Shown here: positions 22,600 to 34,533 of the stretch, piece after piece
Layout of the letters: every line of letters starts with the position of its first letter
How positions within the stretch are numbered: the first letter of the stretch is position 1
Assembly: GCA_002224055.1 (NCBI GenBank)
Contig: AZLU01000028.1
Span: forward strand, 111,262-175,261
Reading direction: 5' to 3'
From: Pezizomycotina sp. ARF18
Lineage: Eukaryota > Ascomycota
DNA: 64,000 bases
Position numbers and translations under genes: made by a program
The notes under the pieces: model-generated
What the model was told of the DNA's origin: nothing
What the model saw: only the letters and a program-made list of their open reading frames with translations
Databases searched by the model: none

Positions 22600-23505
22600 A
22601 TTGCCGATGTGAGTACATACTCTTCCTAATACATGCCATGGCCAGGCATACAGTGCTGCAGCTAACTCGAATACTATTTATATAGTCTCTGAAATATAAA
22701 TAGCCACGGAATAGAAGGCAGGATCGGAACAGCTTGCGCATGCTGAACAAAAACGGATCAAAATAAACCAAATACACCCTTAATCCATGTGTTTACTATT
22801 TTATCACTATAGAAATCCCCTTCAAGTTCGAAACCAGTCACTCGTTTAATTTTTCATTTGTTTCATCGCCTCCTACCTCCCTTCCATTCAAGTAGTATCT
22901 GTGTTACCCCTCAACTATATGTACTTTACTCAAGCAATCTCCTGGATTAGAGTTTGTAATTTAACAAGAATCAAGAAATACGATTTATAAACCCTCTATA
23001 GTAGTGAGAACTGGAAGCGCAATCACTACCTTATCACTATCATAATGCAAATGATCTACAATTCATCTATGGGGGCGGACAAGACAATGCTTTCTAAAAT
23101 TATAGCGTACGATATCGTATATGATCACTCACTTACAGGATGCAAGTAGAGCAGTAGGAGTTATACAGTTTTGGGTACATTCTCGAGCGATACTAATGTT
23201 TATTCAGATCAGATACCACTTCGATATAACATTACCTATATCGCTACCCGATGAGAAATTATGACGGAGTCAAGGAATCGCTTATTTCCTTGAATTCGCA
23301 ACGGGCTGCAGGCTAAACGCCAACTGGGTTTTGAATCTCCCCGCACCATCAACTTGCGTATGTTTAACATTCCCGATTTCTCAACCTTAAGCCGGAGAAT
23401 ACTTAAGCTGCCAATGGCTCTTTACCCAAGACACCCGGAATATCCTTGGAAAAGTTGCGCGTCATGGCGTAGACTATAAATAAAGCAATAGTCTGTTACT
23501 AACAC
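22600..23505. other. AT-rich intergenic stretch
   Basis: No gene supported. A TATAAATA at 23474-23481 may serve the rhodopsin-domain gene that follows. Confidence 0.35.
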
Positions 23506-23510
23506 CAACA

Positions 23511-24434
23511 ATGAAACTTTTACCACTCGCTTTCAGGTCCTTGCTAATCCCTTCAACAGGTCTTCAATTGGGTATTGCTGGGAATGTCCCTTCTCTTCAT
23601 TGTCGTCAGGCTTTCCGTCAATCTCAAGCATCTCCAGAAGACGAAACAACCGTCCGTCACGGTACCGCAACGTCTTTGTAGTACTATCGTTTTTCGTGTT
23701 TCTCGGTTCGAATATTATATGTCAAATATTGAACGGCTACGGTTATTACGATAGCGATTACAATTACATCTTCGACGAAACTTCGTATTCCTTAGCTTTT
23801 CAACAGAAGATCGAAAAGCTTCTCTTCGTGCAAGGCTCCTTCTTCTTACTTAGAATTGGCGTGATAAAATTCGACCTCATTCTACTATACCACGAATTCT
23901 CGGCCCAACGGCACAGCCCTCGGCTTATATGCGTGTTTTTGGTTTTATGCTGGATATTTTCTATAATTTTCAGTCTCGCGTTACTATTGACTTTTTACCT
24001 TTTAATCTCAACTTGTGAGCACTCTAGTACCCTCGTTTCCGATCCCTACGTATTATACTAACTTACGGTTTACAAGGTCCGTTCCGCTGAACGAGGGCGC
24101 GGTAACCACGGCATACTACGCGACAACGTGGTGTTTCCACATATTCTCCGACCTCCTCGTATATATCTCACCGCTTCTGATTATCCGAAGGCTGCAAAAG
24201 GTGACATTCGCGAAGAAACTACAGGCTGGAGCGATGTTTGGGGTAGGTTTCATAAACATCGCCGGGGCGTTCATCATAATGGTGGGTATGATGCCACAGT
24301 TCGAGGACGACTTAAACTATACGTTCTACAGCGTTATGACCTTTATGATGACCATTCAACAGGCCACGGGGATATGGATTGTCTGTATACCGCATCTTAG
24401 AACGCTGGTGAATCTGATTTTTGCGCAGGAATGA
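23511..24434 (+). CDS. rhodopsin-domain (SAT4-like) integral membrane protein 1
   Basis: The first helix reads VFNWVLLGMSLLFIVVRLSV from 23560 after an acceptor-like AACAG. One slip later come VFVVLSFFVFLGSNIICQIL, then the conserved RIGVIKFDLILLYHEFSAQ and a helix ending near 24000. A GTGAGC to ACAAG interval with TACTAAC (about 24013-24077) looks like an intron. The last part is SVPLNEGAVTTAYYATTWCF, HIFSDLLVYISPLLIIRRLQ and helices to RTLVNLIFAQE. This is the fungal seven-helix rhodopsin domain, with the HIFSDLLVYISP stretch typical of helix 5 to 6. Function of the family is mostly unknown. The stop at 24432 may be premature: the next frame stays open into a Ser-rich tail that a copia element interrupts 52 bp on. 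Confidence 0.7.
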
Positions 24435-24485
24435 GCGTGCTTCGATTGTATCGTCTATGGATGGAGGGAGCTCGAGTAAAGTTAT

Positions 24486-24798
24486 TGCTGGCGCAGATGT
24501 ATGGTATAATATCTAATAATGTAGGATGGGATCGAACTTGTGGATTTGATTATAGAACTAACTAGACTAACTGAGGAATACACGATGCTATATATAATAA
24601 ACTAATAATACTATAATCTTAATATAATGTATGTAGTCTGCCTCGACGGCTCGTAGAGCCTTATCGTCGTAATCTCCTTAACATCTATAGCTGAGATCTT
24701 AATATCTCTAGCTAAAGTTCCTTATTTCTTAGCTATATAAGTATTACCTCGATACCTATAGACTTATTATACCTCTTTAATATACCTAATAGCTAATA
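24486..24798 (-). repeat. left LTR of the copia element (3' LTR in element orientation)
   Basis: About 313 bp matching 29070-29377 along its length, with TGCTGGC at its outer edge preceded by the GTTAT duplication. Confidence 0.82.
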
Positions 24799-27700
24799 CC
24801 TCCCCTTATTAATAATACTAGTAATCTTTATCCTATCTTTTATACCTATAGCCTTTATAGCGCTATCGTAAGATATTTTTATAAGCGGTTTAGTAAGTAT
24901 ATCCGCGATATTATTCTCCGATCTTATATATCGAGGCTCGATAGTTCCTTCTCGAACTAGTTCCCTTATAAAGTAATATTATATATTAATATACTTAGTT
25001 CTACTATAGTATTTAGAATCCTTTATAATACTAATAGTACTTTAATTATCTATATATATCTCGATGCTATTAGGAGCCTTAAACTTAAAGGCTCGCTTAT
25101 ATCCTTTAGTATCTAAAGTACCTAGAGAGCTTCTCGTAAAGCCTCTCTTATAGCTATATATTCTATCTTAGTACTACTAGTAGCTATAGTACGTTACTTC
25201 TTTAAATAGTATAAGATAGCTATTCTATTAAACGTTACTATATAGCCGGTAGTAGATCTATAAGTAAGCTTATATCTAGCCTAGTCGACGTCTACGTAGA
25301 TACGTAGATCTAGTATTTTATCTTCTATCTTATAAGTATAGTACGTAAGCGTATAATTAAAGATCCTTCTTAATATCGTAGTACTCTTCTTATTACCTTC
25401 TTATAAGTTTAGTTTATTTTACTAACGTATTATTCTAACGTCGAGATAGCGAAGGTATCGGTTAGCCTAGTAAATAGAGTATAGATTAAACTTTCTATTA
25501 TCTATCGATACTACTACTAGTATAGTATCTTAATCTTCTATTTAAAGAATACCTTCCCTTTTTATAGAAGTACTAATCCTAGAAGTATCCTTAAGCCTAA
25601 ATCTCTTAAAAAGCGATCATATATATAGACTAATATAGTATAAGGCGACGTCGTTCTCCGGACCTAGTCCGTTCTACCTATATACCTAAAAATAGGCTAC
25701 CGGCTCTATATTTTTATCTTAAAATATAATTAAGATCTCGCTTAAGTATCTCGACTTTATATTTATTAGATCTAGCTATTAATAGATTATTAACGTAGAT
25801 AATTATTATTAGCTAACGATCCTTACTAATAAATAAGCTATTATCGAGCCGATAAACTTTAAACTTTAGTAATTTAAAAACTAAGGTAAGTTCTCCGTAC
25901 TATTTTTAAGGTAACTATTTAAGGCCGTATAGAGTCTTTATTAATTAAACTAATTTATTAATTCTACTTCCTTCTAAAGGCCTAATAATAATTTTTACTT
26001 TAGTTTAGATATAAGGAAGGCTATTATTATATTTATCTACTCGTATTTAAGATCGAGCTAGGCTACTAATATAAAGAATAGCCTTACTATTAATATCTTA
26101 GCTACGGTACGTATATCTCGTTATAATTAATCTTTTACTTCTATATAAAGCTTTAAGTAATTAGTCTCGACTTAAGTATTATAATCCGACCGGTAGTATT
26201 ATATTTATACTTAAATATCTATTTACTATTAACGATATTATCTTCTAGGAGGAGATCTCGAGAATCTATAGGTTTCTATACGTCTTATTTTTTAATCGAG
26301 GATAGTTCTCGATCTATCGATATATGCTATTCTTTATAGTTTATAGAGCTTATAGCCTCTTCGTAGGTAAGTGGCTCTAATTTATCGATATATACTATTA
26401 ATTCTTTATAGGCCTTCTCTTTAAGGCGTATAGCCGTTAGATCTTTACTAATATATTCTAGCCTATAGGGTATCTTCGTAATTTAACTACTAGATCTTAT
26501 CTTTAGTAATTCTAGGATACGTCTATTATCTTTAGTTAATCGTTATAGATCTGTCTTATAGTATCTACGTAACTTCCTCTACGAGAGCGAGTATTCTTAG
26601 ATCTTAGCTATAGACTAGCGTTATTGAAATCTTTACTCTTATCTTCGTAATCTAGCTAATTAGGCTATTCTAGTATAATCGTCTCGTAGATATCTAATTA
26701 ATAATCGGAAGTTAAGTTTTAATCGTAACCTAGCGCCGTCGCTATTTTATCTTTAGACTAAACCTATTCTAAGGTATCTTTAACGTACTTAAGAGGATCT
26801 TTATTATCTCTATAAAGTTACGTACTTTAAAGATCGATTTAATCGGGAATCTAATATCTCTATGGATTAATACTTTATAGATAGTAGGATCCTAAACTCG
26901 GTAAATATTATAAGCCTCTAGGCCTATAAAATATATCTTCTTAGTAGTATTATCTAGCTTCTTCTAAAGTTTATTATCGATATATATATAATATAGTTTA
27001 CTAAATATTCTAAAGTTTAAGATATTAGGAGTTCTACCTTCCTATCTTCTCTATAATATCGTCTATTTACTATTCTTTAGTACCTCGAGCGGCCTTAATA
27101 GCGTATAGTTACGGATTAGATTATAATAATTTACTACCTCTACCTATAGCTATAGCGGTAATTCTAACGCGGCTAATATACCTTTAATCTATCGATAAGA
27201 ATCTAATTAAGCTTTTTAGGTATACTATTCTATTAAGATACGTATATAGCTAAGATACGGATTACGATCTCTATTTCGTTATAGCGTTTATTAATTAAGG
27301 TATATTTTTTACTCCGTTATATTATAGCTTATAAGCTTAAGGTTTAACTAACGTTTAGCTATCTTAAAGTATTATTAAAGTATAAAAGTATCGTCTTTAC
27401 CTTTTTATCTTTTATAAAGTAGATCTAGGACTTCCGACTATTCCTTTAAAAAGGTAATAAACCCTATATAATCTCCGAGGCTCTTTATATACGCCTATTA
27501 GTAGAAATCTAAGAAGATTATCTCTATTAGCTTATACTTACCTAAATAGGGTTTCTCGCGGTTTAGTATAGCCTTTAATTTAGTAAGTCTATAGGCTTCG
27601 TAGTTAATATAGCCCTATAAATCTCTACTATCTTTAGTAATACCGGTAACGCTTCTATACTTAATTATTCACTTAATATAATCCTTACCGATATATCCGA

Positions 27701-29055
27701 GCTATTTATATACTTCTTATATAGTAGCGAGAGCTAAACTCTTTTATAGATATAATTTACCTAAGATCTCTTATAGTCCTATCTTTACTATAGCTTTATC
27801 CTTAGCCCGGTCTAGTTATCGTATATCTACCTTATTAGATCGTTATTATATATCTTACCTTATTTACGCGAGAGATTAAGAATAGGCTATAATCTTTAAA
27901 GCGTATAACGTATTCTTAAGTTTAATAAGACTATCGCTATACTCCCTACTAAGCCTAAATATACTAAGCTAGTACTAATAGCCTATAGTATTTTTTTATT
28001 ACCAATATAATATTCTATAGCTTTAAAAGGGTTATAAGTAAAAAATACTTCTCTACTATTATTATATAAAGATACGCCTAAGTTAAAAAACTACCGATTA
28101 TTCTCTAAGAGTCGATATCTCGTACTAAGGTTTATACTATAAGGCCTAATACTCCGTTATTACCGCTATTCTTTTTATTCTTTATATACTCCTATAGTTA
28201 GCCTTTTTATATCTAACCTTATTATAGTAATAGTATTTACCCTCGAACTTATAAACCTTTTTTATCGTTCTTTAGTTTTACTTTAGCTATTTCTTTTAAA
28301 TAGCGCCTTATTATTCTTAAAGCTAACGTTTTGGTATATATATTCTATGCTTTACCTCTTTAACGAGTAGCGTTTTCTCGAGTATGTCGAAGGTTAGTTC
28401 CTTTATTATTAAATCCGTTATCTACTAAAAGTTTATAATAAACGTCTTCTAGTCGCTACTAAGGTTATTATGAGATTAATAGCCTTATAGCTATATTATC
28501 TTTAAGCCTATACTAGCTCTATCTTCTTACCGTCTCCGCCTTAGTCTTCTCTATTAAAGATTAAGCCCTAACATCTTATTATACGTTCTAATAAGATCTT
28601 AATACTTCTATATAAATTCTTAAATATCGACTTTATTCTTAAGTTAAATCTACCTTAGTTATTTCTTAAATAAGGCTTACTAATAGCGGTAATAGCGATA
28701 TACGCCGAACTTAAGATATCCTATATCTTATTTACGCTACTATTAGTAGATTATAGATAAGTACGTCGAGTCTTTACCTCGTAGTAAGCTTCGATAATAG
28801 TATACGCCTTTAAGTTATTATCTTAATCTTTAGTACTTGCTCTTATATTAGCTGCTATAGCCTTAAGCGGTTTACTAGTAATATCCTAGACTTTATTATA
28901 TTTAAGGAACGTAGTTATATATATACTCTAATCGAGGTAGTTTATAAGATTAGCCTTAGCTTACCTCGTTAAACTTAGTAAGAGAGATATCGTAAGATAT
29001 ATCGTTTAGGGGAGATTAAGAAGTAAGTCTATACGTTTATTAAGATATATACTAA

Positions 29056-29069
29056 CCGGGCTTATAACC
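29056..29069 (-). other. primer-binding site of the copia element (initiator tRNA-Met half)
   Basis: Directly inside the right LTR the minus strand reads GGTTATAAGCCCGG, close to the complement of the anticodon-stem half of initiator tRNA-Met. Copia-type elements prime from a tRNA half-molecule (family knowledge). Confidence 0.6.
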
Positions 29070-29377
29070 TGCTAGCGTAGATATATAGTATATATCTAAT
29101 AATATAGGATAGGATTAAACTTGTAGATTTAATTATAGAACTAACTAGACTAACTAAGGGAAATACGATGCTATATATAATAAACTAATAATATAATCTT
29201 AATATAATGTATGTAGTCTGTCTTGACGGCTCGTAGAGCCTTATCGTCGTAATCTCCTTAATATCTATAGCTGAGATCTTAATATCTCTAGCTGAAGTTC
29301 CTTGTTCCTTAGCTATACAAGTACACCTCGATGCCTATAGACTTGTCATGCCTCTTTAACATGCCCAATAGCTAGCA
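29070..29377 (-). repeat. right LTR of the copia element (5' LTR in element orientation)
   Basis: About 308 bp, TGCTAGC at the inner edge and GCTAGCA at the outer edge, a perfect 7-bp inverted repeat, followed by the GTTAT duplication. Confidence 0.82.
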
Positions 29378-29485
29378 GTTATGAGGCGGCCAGACACGAT
29401 AAAATACTGGGGGGTACCGAATCCCGTGAGCGAGGCTATTTGCGATACTCAACAGGTCGTATGGGTTATAAACCTCAGGTTTTAG
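29378..29485 (+). pseudogene. 3' tail of rhodopsin-domain gene 1, split off by the copia insertion
   Basis: If the element and one copy of GTTAT are removed, the frame starting at 24424 (RNERASIVSSMDGGSSSKVM) runs on into RRPDTIKYWGVPNPVSEAIC and ends at TAG 29483-29485. Such Ser-rich cytosolic tails are usual after the last helix of rhodopsin-domain proteins. It needs one frame slip at the end of the helix-7 segment (24424-24434), so the claim is moderate: the insertion either hit the coding tail or the immediate 3' UTR. Confidence 0.4.
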
Positions 29486-29904
29486 CATTTTTAGTGATAC
29501 TTGAAGCCCTCGAGTGTGAGGATCATGCGAAGTCTGGTGAGCACTGAGATAGACAACTAAGCGGGGGATTTCTAGGATCTTAGTAGTAGTATACTGACCA
29601 AAGAAAGTATCATTATTTTTCAGATTAAGTGTATAATTTAGTTACTTATATACATAGATTTCTTTATTCCGCCTTGTAAGATTCCCCTCATTGGATTTCC
29701 TGATTGGACTTTGGATGCACGCGGCACGTCCTTTTTGATTTGTGTATTGGAACTAAAGGCTTAACGCTTGCTGCGACTCAGGTCTATACTGTTTCGTTCA
29801 TATTCAACACCAACCTCCGTCTCCCTGAATACCGTAAACGTATTCGATCCATTCGTAGACTTCATCAGCATGTAGTGTCCGGCCAACGAGCGACCCATGT
29901 CTGC

Positions 29905-31121
29905 TCATATCTCCCCGTCCTCCTCTAAGGGAATAAAATGCCTATCCGAGTCGTTCAACCGACTCGCAGTAATCGACACCGGCTTACCGAACCGTCCAGA
30001 TCCAACCTTCGTATGCGTCCCATCTTCGACTTCCACCAGTCCCCGGAAACACTGCATCTGATCGAATCTCGACCTTGACGACGAGTTACCTTCCTAATAT
30101 CGCCTGAGCTGTTGTAGGATGCTTAGAGCGGTCTCTGGTGATAAGCGCCTTGAACGCTGGCAGGCAGACGACGATGATGGCCCACATTTGCTCCAAGACA
30201 GAGTAGAGCCACATCAGAGCGGGCGGTCGAGCTCAATGTGAAGGAGACCTGGACATGTTTGCGAAGGCGATGCATACGAAACCGAGGGCAAATGTAAACG
30301 CAACACCAAGCTTTGCCGCGAGGGGAAGTTGCAGGGAGCGACGAGGAAAATGGGGAGGACGTAGATCAGAACGTCGCTGAAGCAGTGCCAGGCCCATTCC
30401 CATCTTAGAGAAAAATTCAAGAGAACACGTTAGTGAAACTACTTAAGTGTGTTCCTTTCTCCACCGCTCTCTCGGAATGAGTTGTCAACAAACTTTGGTT
30501 CGCCATCGTTACTTACCCATTTGCCAACCGCGAAGAAATGTCGGAACAAAAATGCTCCTCGCCGGCTGCCCAGTTCGAGGATATAGGCTCGCAGGCAAAA
30601 ATCTTGAGTAACATGCTCGATAACCACGACAGGAACGTTATCACGGCGTGATATTCAGGGCCAGACGCAGTTTGCGCATCGACAGTGGAATCAACTCGTA
30701 AAAGAAGGACAGCATTGCCGCTTTGACGGCATACATGTACAGTAGTAAAATAACTGTCTCCGCGTACATTATCTTCAGAGCGACGACAGTATCATGAAGG
30801 TCGCCAGTCCTACCTAGGCCCGAATTTCGTAGATGCCTGGGTCGATTTTTCCTTCAAACTCTCCTAAGTGATAAAGTTTGGTATCCATGATAGCCTGAGC
30901 AAGGAAGAACACCCAGGCGGACATCGTGAAATAGTCCGGTAACGATATCTTGCCTTTCCGGACGTACCGAAGGTGGCCCCGAAGGCATACGAGGATGAAT
31001 GTCACCGCTATCATCGACCATTCCATCGCCTAACAAAGGGGAGAAAGTTAGTGACAATGCGCAATTCTTTAATATATTAGAGATGACCTTACTATCATCT
31101 GGCTCCCCGTCACATCTTGAC
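29905..31121 (-). CDS. rhodopsin-domain (SAT4-like) integral membrane protein 2 (frame-broken)
   Basis: A short first exon near 31097-31121 (VTGSQMI) is followed by an intron with CACTAAC and a TTAG acceptor at about 31030, then MEWSMIAVTFILVCLRGHLR, FTMSAWVFFLAQAIMDTKLY and HLGEFEGKI. Later parts read YAETVILLLYMYAVKAAMLS, AVITFLSWLSSMLLKIFACE, then, after an intron with GTAAGT donor near 30517, WAWHCFSDVLIYVLPIFLV, and finally LMWLYSVLEQMWAIIVVCLP with a tail ending LNDSDRHFIPLEEDGEI at 29905. It is the same fold as gene 3 (34534-36057), which shares the exon-1/intron-1 layout and the KLYHLGEFEG/DTIEYAKGLFDG segment. About three frame slips. Membrane location is clear; ligand or partner unknown. 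Confidence 0.66.
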
Positions 31122-31129
31122 CGAGGATT

Positions 31130-33395
31130 ACCGATCAGGCTAAGTTCTTTTTATACCTCTAAATATGTAGTCTACCAGTAGGTCGGGGCGAAACACTTCG
31201 ATTTTGTGAAATACATTTGAAAGAAATAGATAGATACAAGAAATATGACGGAAATTCACCTCGGAGAAACTGTTCTTCCTTTATATATGTTCTCACGGTT
31301 GTCGGCGTGCCCCCACTTAGACCGGCAGATGTATAAAACCATGGTAGATAAATAAGTGTGCATTTTCTTACAAGGACGCCCTCGTATTTCTTTCGCATTT
31401 TACCAAAGTATGCATCGGTATCCTGGTAAGATTCTCCGATAAGTTACTTGTAATGGTCTTCCGTGAGGGTATGACGGGGATCCAGCCCCATTTATCCCCC
31501 ACGTCTCGCAGGCATCCAAGACTCGGCGACATAAGATATGGAACAACTGCCAGACTTTTTTCGTTTTAAAATTACTTAGTACGACTGATAAGGTACGTCC
31601 CAGGGCCTAGGACGCAACTAGTTCATGGTTGCTCTGGATATAAAGTAGTAAACTAACTAAATGGTATCTCCGACGTGGACGAACTTTTTTATTTATCATC
31701 AAACGCGGTGGCGTTACAGGTGCCAAACGCCAACAGCGCGATTGAAAATAGCAACTATCTCAAGAGCGAAAAACGTTTCGAGGCACAAGTCGGGTGCAGA
31801 TCCCACTCCAGTAGGACCCACTTTCCGATCTCTCGGTTTTCCAGAAGCCCAGCTGGATGTATAGTTGGCTTCATGAGTATGAGGTATATTACATGATGTA
31901 TGATTAGCAATATTTCGCGAGTTTCGCTTCCATTGACTCTGGTATGGATAATCATAATGACCCACGAGATCAATTATCTGGAGATAGACTAGTGCACAGC
32001 TTGGCCTCGTCTCTTGGTAGTCAGAACCTGCTGCCTAATCTTCGGCAAGGAATTCCATCGAGACTGAAAGTCTTGAAGAGTGGAAATAAACAACCTAAAT
32101 TAAGTTCTCTATCAGCTGTCTCCAGAAAGAACTATACAAGGAACCACGATTACGGATCTCGACGAAAGATAAACGATAATATCCAATTTCGATGACTTTG
32201 CCGTGTGCTGACTCGCAATGCCTGTGCGGAAAATCTTTTCGACTTTTTCCCAGTGGAGAAATCGGGGCTTGCTGACATGGACATTTTACGCCACGTTCGT
32301 CACAAAAAGCTTTGCAATCTAGCGCTGCGACTTTAACGAAATGGGTTTACGCGACGCCAACTTATCTCGAGCTCTCGGATCCACCCTGTTCTAACTTCTC
32401 GAATGATGCAATTTGGGAGACTTGTCAAGATTTCTGCTATGAGAAAAAAATTCGAAATCTCGCGAGACAAAGATTATGAAACACGGTAAATCGGAGTAAA
32501 CGCCGGCGAGGCCTCACTTTAATCCGCTGGGAAAGATAATAGATACTTTATGGGTTATTACTCCCACCAAGATTATACTAGATGATAGAGAGAATTCAGG
32601 CTGGATGGAATGCCCTCAATTTGATATTGCCCTATAACTATGAAAATAGCTTGGCTAATGGTGGTTAATAATCCGAATTTCTTTTGATTCACGATATCCT
32701 GGATGACTGTGCTGGCTAAACCGAAGCAAGTCTATAACGTTTTAAAGTAACGTAGCCTTGCCAGGCTTAGTTTGGTAATTACGATTAACAATCTATGGAA
32801 ACTTATTGAACTATAACGGACACGGTAGCCCCTAGGTTGGACTGGAATCAATGTAGAGGACTCTATTATCATCGGAGAATATCTGATACCGTTCCCACGT
32901 TCAAATTGTTGAAATATATTAACCATGTTCGAGAGACCAGAATATCGGATTACCTGAACGAGCAAAGAGCCGCCTCGACTCTCTAGGCTTTGCTCACTGA
33001 AGAAAAAAAAAAAGAGAGATAGAGATTGAATAAGTATTAGCGCTTCGTCATTGACTCTACATCTAAAGGGGTGATGAGACTGCTATATCGGATAACCGGC
33101 ACACTACACAATGGAAAAAGTGTTGAATGCGGCGATGAAAGGGGCCCAGATTCCAAATAACACTACGAAAAGAGAGAATTATTGCCACTACAGGCCGGAG
33201 TAGTAGCTGGGCTCGCCTGTTCCTTAATCCTTCCCTAATCCTTGTCTGATACAATTAAGCTTTTTGAGACATTAGCAGGGCAAGTCTCAAGGATGAAACG
33301 GGATCTAGGATTTAAGAACACGATCATACAACTACAGTATCGTAAAGTTCTCCGGATCATAGTCATTCGTTTAAAAACAATAATTTTCGGAAAAT
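31130..33395. other. intergenic stretch
   Basis: No gene supported on either strand; only short unrelated open stretches. Confidence 0.4.
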
Positions 33396-33400
33396 TCCTC

Positions 33401-33850
33401 ATGGCTGTTCAACGCGTCCTGCTACTACTCACTACGGTCGCTACCTTCCTGATCGCATACTGCCAATTTGGGACGATGGCGGCGACATTCCCGTGCTAAG
33501 TTCTAGACAGAAGTAAATCAGGTTGGCAACTTTAACGGCCAGCTCTCAACCGAATGCGTCGAATTCAGGTCCCAGTGCGGCGCAAATACAGGTTTGTTTA
33601 CATCCTTTCCCCGATCAAATCACCCTCATACTCCCTTTTTATCCGTAATCACCAGCGACGCTAACTTCTCGTTTCCCTATAAAAAGCCTGCTTTGACGGA
33701 GTCTGAAGACAATGCTTATACCTTCACATATTTAGCTGTTGCGACGCAGCCGACCCGAAGCTGCCACCTGAGCTACATGCAATCGACAGCAGCAGCAGGA
33801 GATGACGCCGTGGCAGCAACAGAACCTGCGGATAACGTAGCAGCGAACAC
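33401..33850 (+). CDS. possible small secreted cysteine-containing protein (frame-broken)
   Basis: ATG 33401 starts MAVQRVLLLLTTVATFLIAY, a strong signal peptide, but the frame closes after 32 codons. In another frame NQVGNFNGQLSTECVEFRSQ then CGANT follows up to a GTTTGT donor-like site at about 33592. After a possible acceptor near 33736 the reading resumes with CCDAADPKLPPELHAID. The pieces would give a secreted protein with at least four clustered cysteines. The domain is not recognised; frame slips and exon borders are guesses. It may instead be a decayed copy. The Gln/Ala-rich stretch 33780-33950 is low-complexity in all frames. Confidence 0.32.
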
Positions 33851-34533
33851 GCAAATACCGCCGAGGCGAGGTTCGGTCGCTGCCGCTACCGGGGTGCAAG
33901 GCCTCGACCGTTGGAGCCTTGGAGGAACCGCAGCAACTGCAACGTCGAAAACATTTGGTGGCAGGAAAACGTTATCGCAATCTCGATCTCGGTTACCCCG
34001 TGGTCGCTTTGCTCCGTTCTGCATTTTATACTTTTTGTAATCATGCAACCATGAATGGGGGCGCTTTTAGAGGCAGTCTGAAACCTCTAGAATACTAGCA
34101 GTGGAATATTCGAAGATAGATTGTAGGATAGCATATGTTAAAACCTCTATAGCGACGAGATAGATACATAATTTTTACAATCGTATGACCGCGAAATAAA
34201 CTTCTGATTCTTCTCGGGAGCTTGTTTGTACCAGAAAAAGTAAGCAAGCCACAGAAAGTTCATTTCTATTTCTCCAACCAAGTTTATCATGTCCCGGCCT
34301 TTTCTCCGATCTGTGTTGCGATGCGACGAGAGTCATCGACATTTAACCCATCTTCCTGACTTTCGAAAAAAAAAAAACCCCTTCCAATCGTATCCAAGCA
34401 TGTTCTATATTCATGTTTATAGGCTAAGTGAATATTGTACATGCAAGTAAATAGCATGTATTTCGAGGGTAGTAGTACATAGAAAGGATCTCAACATCCG
34501 CTAATTAATTGGAAATCCTGGTGTGATTATGTA

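Larger units (their letters stand above)
24486..29377 (-). mobile_element. Ty1/copia LTR retrotransposon, RIP-degraded fossil
   Basis: Matched LTRs (24486-24798 and 29070-29377) begin TGCTGGC/TGCTAGC and end GCTAGCA (or its decayed form), and a 5-bp target duplication GTTAT flanks the element (24481-24485, 29378-29382). On the minus strand a primer-binding site complementary to the anticodon half of initiator tRNA-Met follows the right-hand LTR, as in copia-type elements, fixing the orientation. RNase H-like sequence lies near 25215-25275 and the reverse-transcriptase core near 25780-25810; integrase and Gag would lie further right. The order fits Copia (integrase before reverse transcriptase). 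The interior is almost devoid of CA and TG dinucleotides, the mark of heavy RIP. It is structurally whole end to end but coding is destroyed by a very large number of changes. LTR divergence is mostly RIP, so age cannot be dated from it. Confidence 0.85.

Noticed and set aside
24600-29100. AT-rich block considered as a centromere-like or AT-isochore region
   Set aside because: LTRs, target duplication, tRNA primer site and reverse-transcriptase remains explain it as a RIP-affected copia element.
33594-34040. Plus-strand stretch of 148 codons with Ala/Thr-rich composition
   Set aside because: It has low-complexity composition, no motifs, and all frames are partly open because of repeats; kept only as part of a weak secreted-protein candidate upstream.
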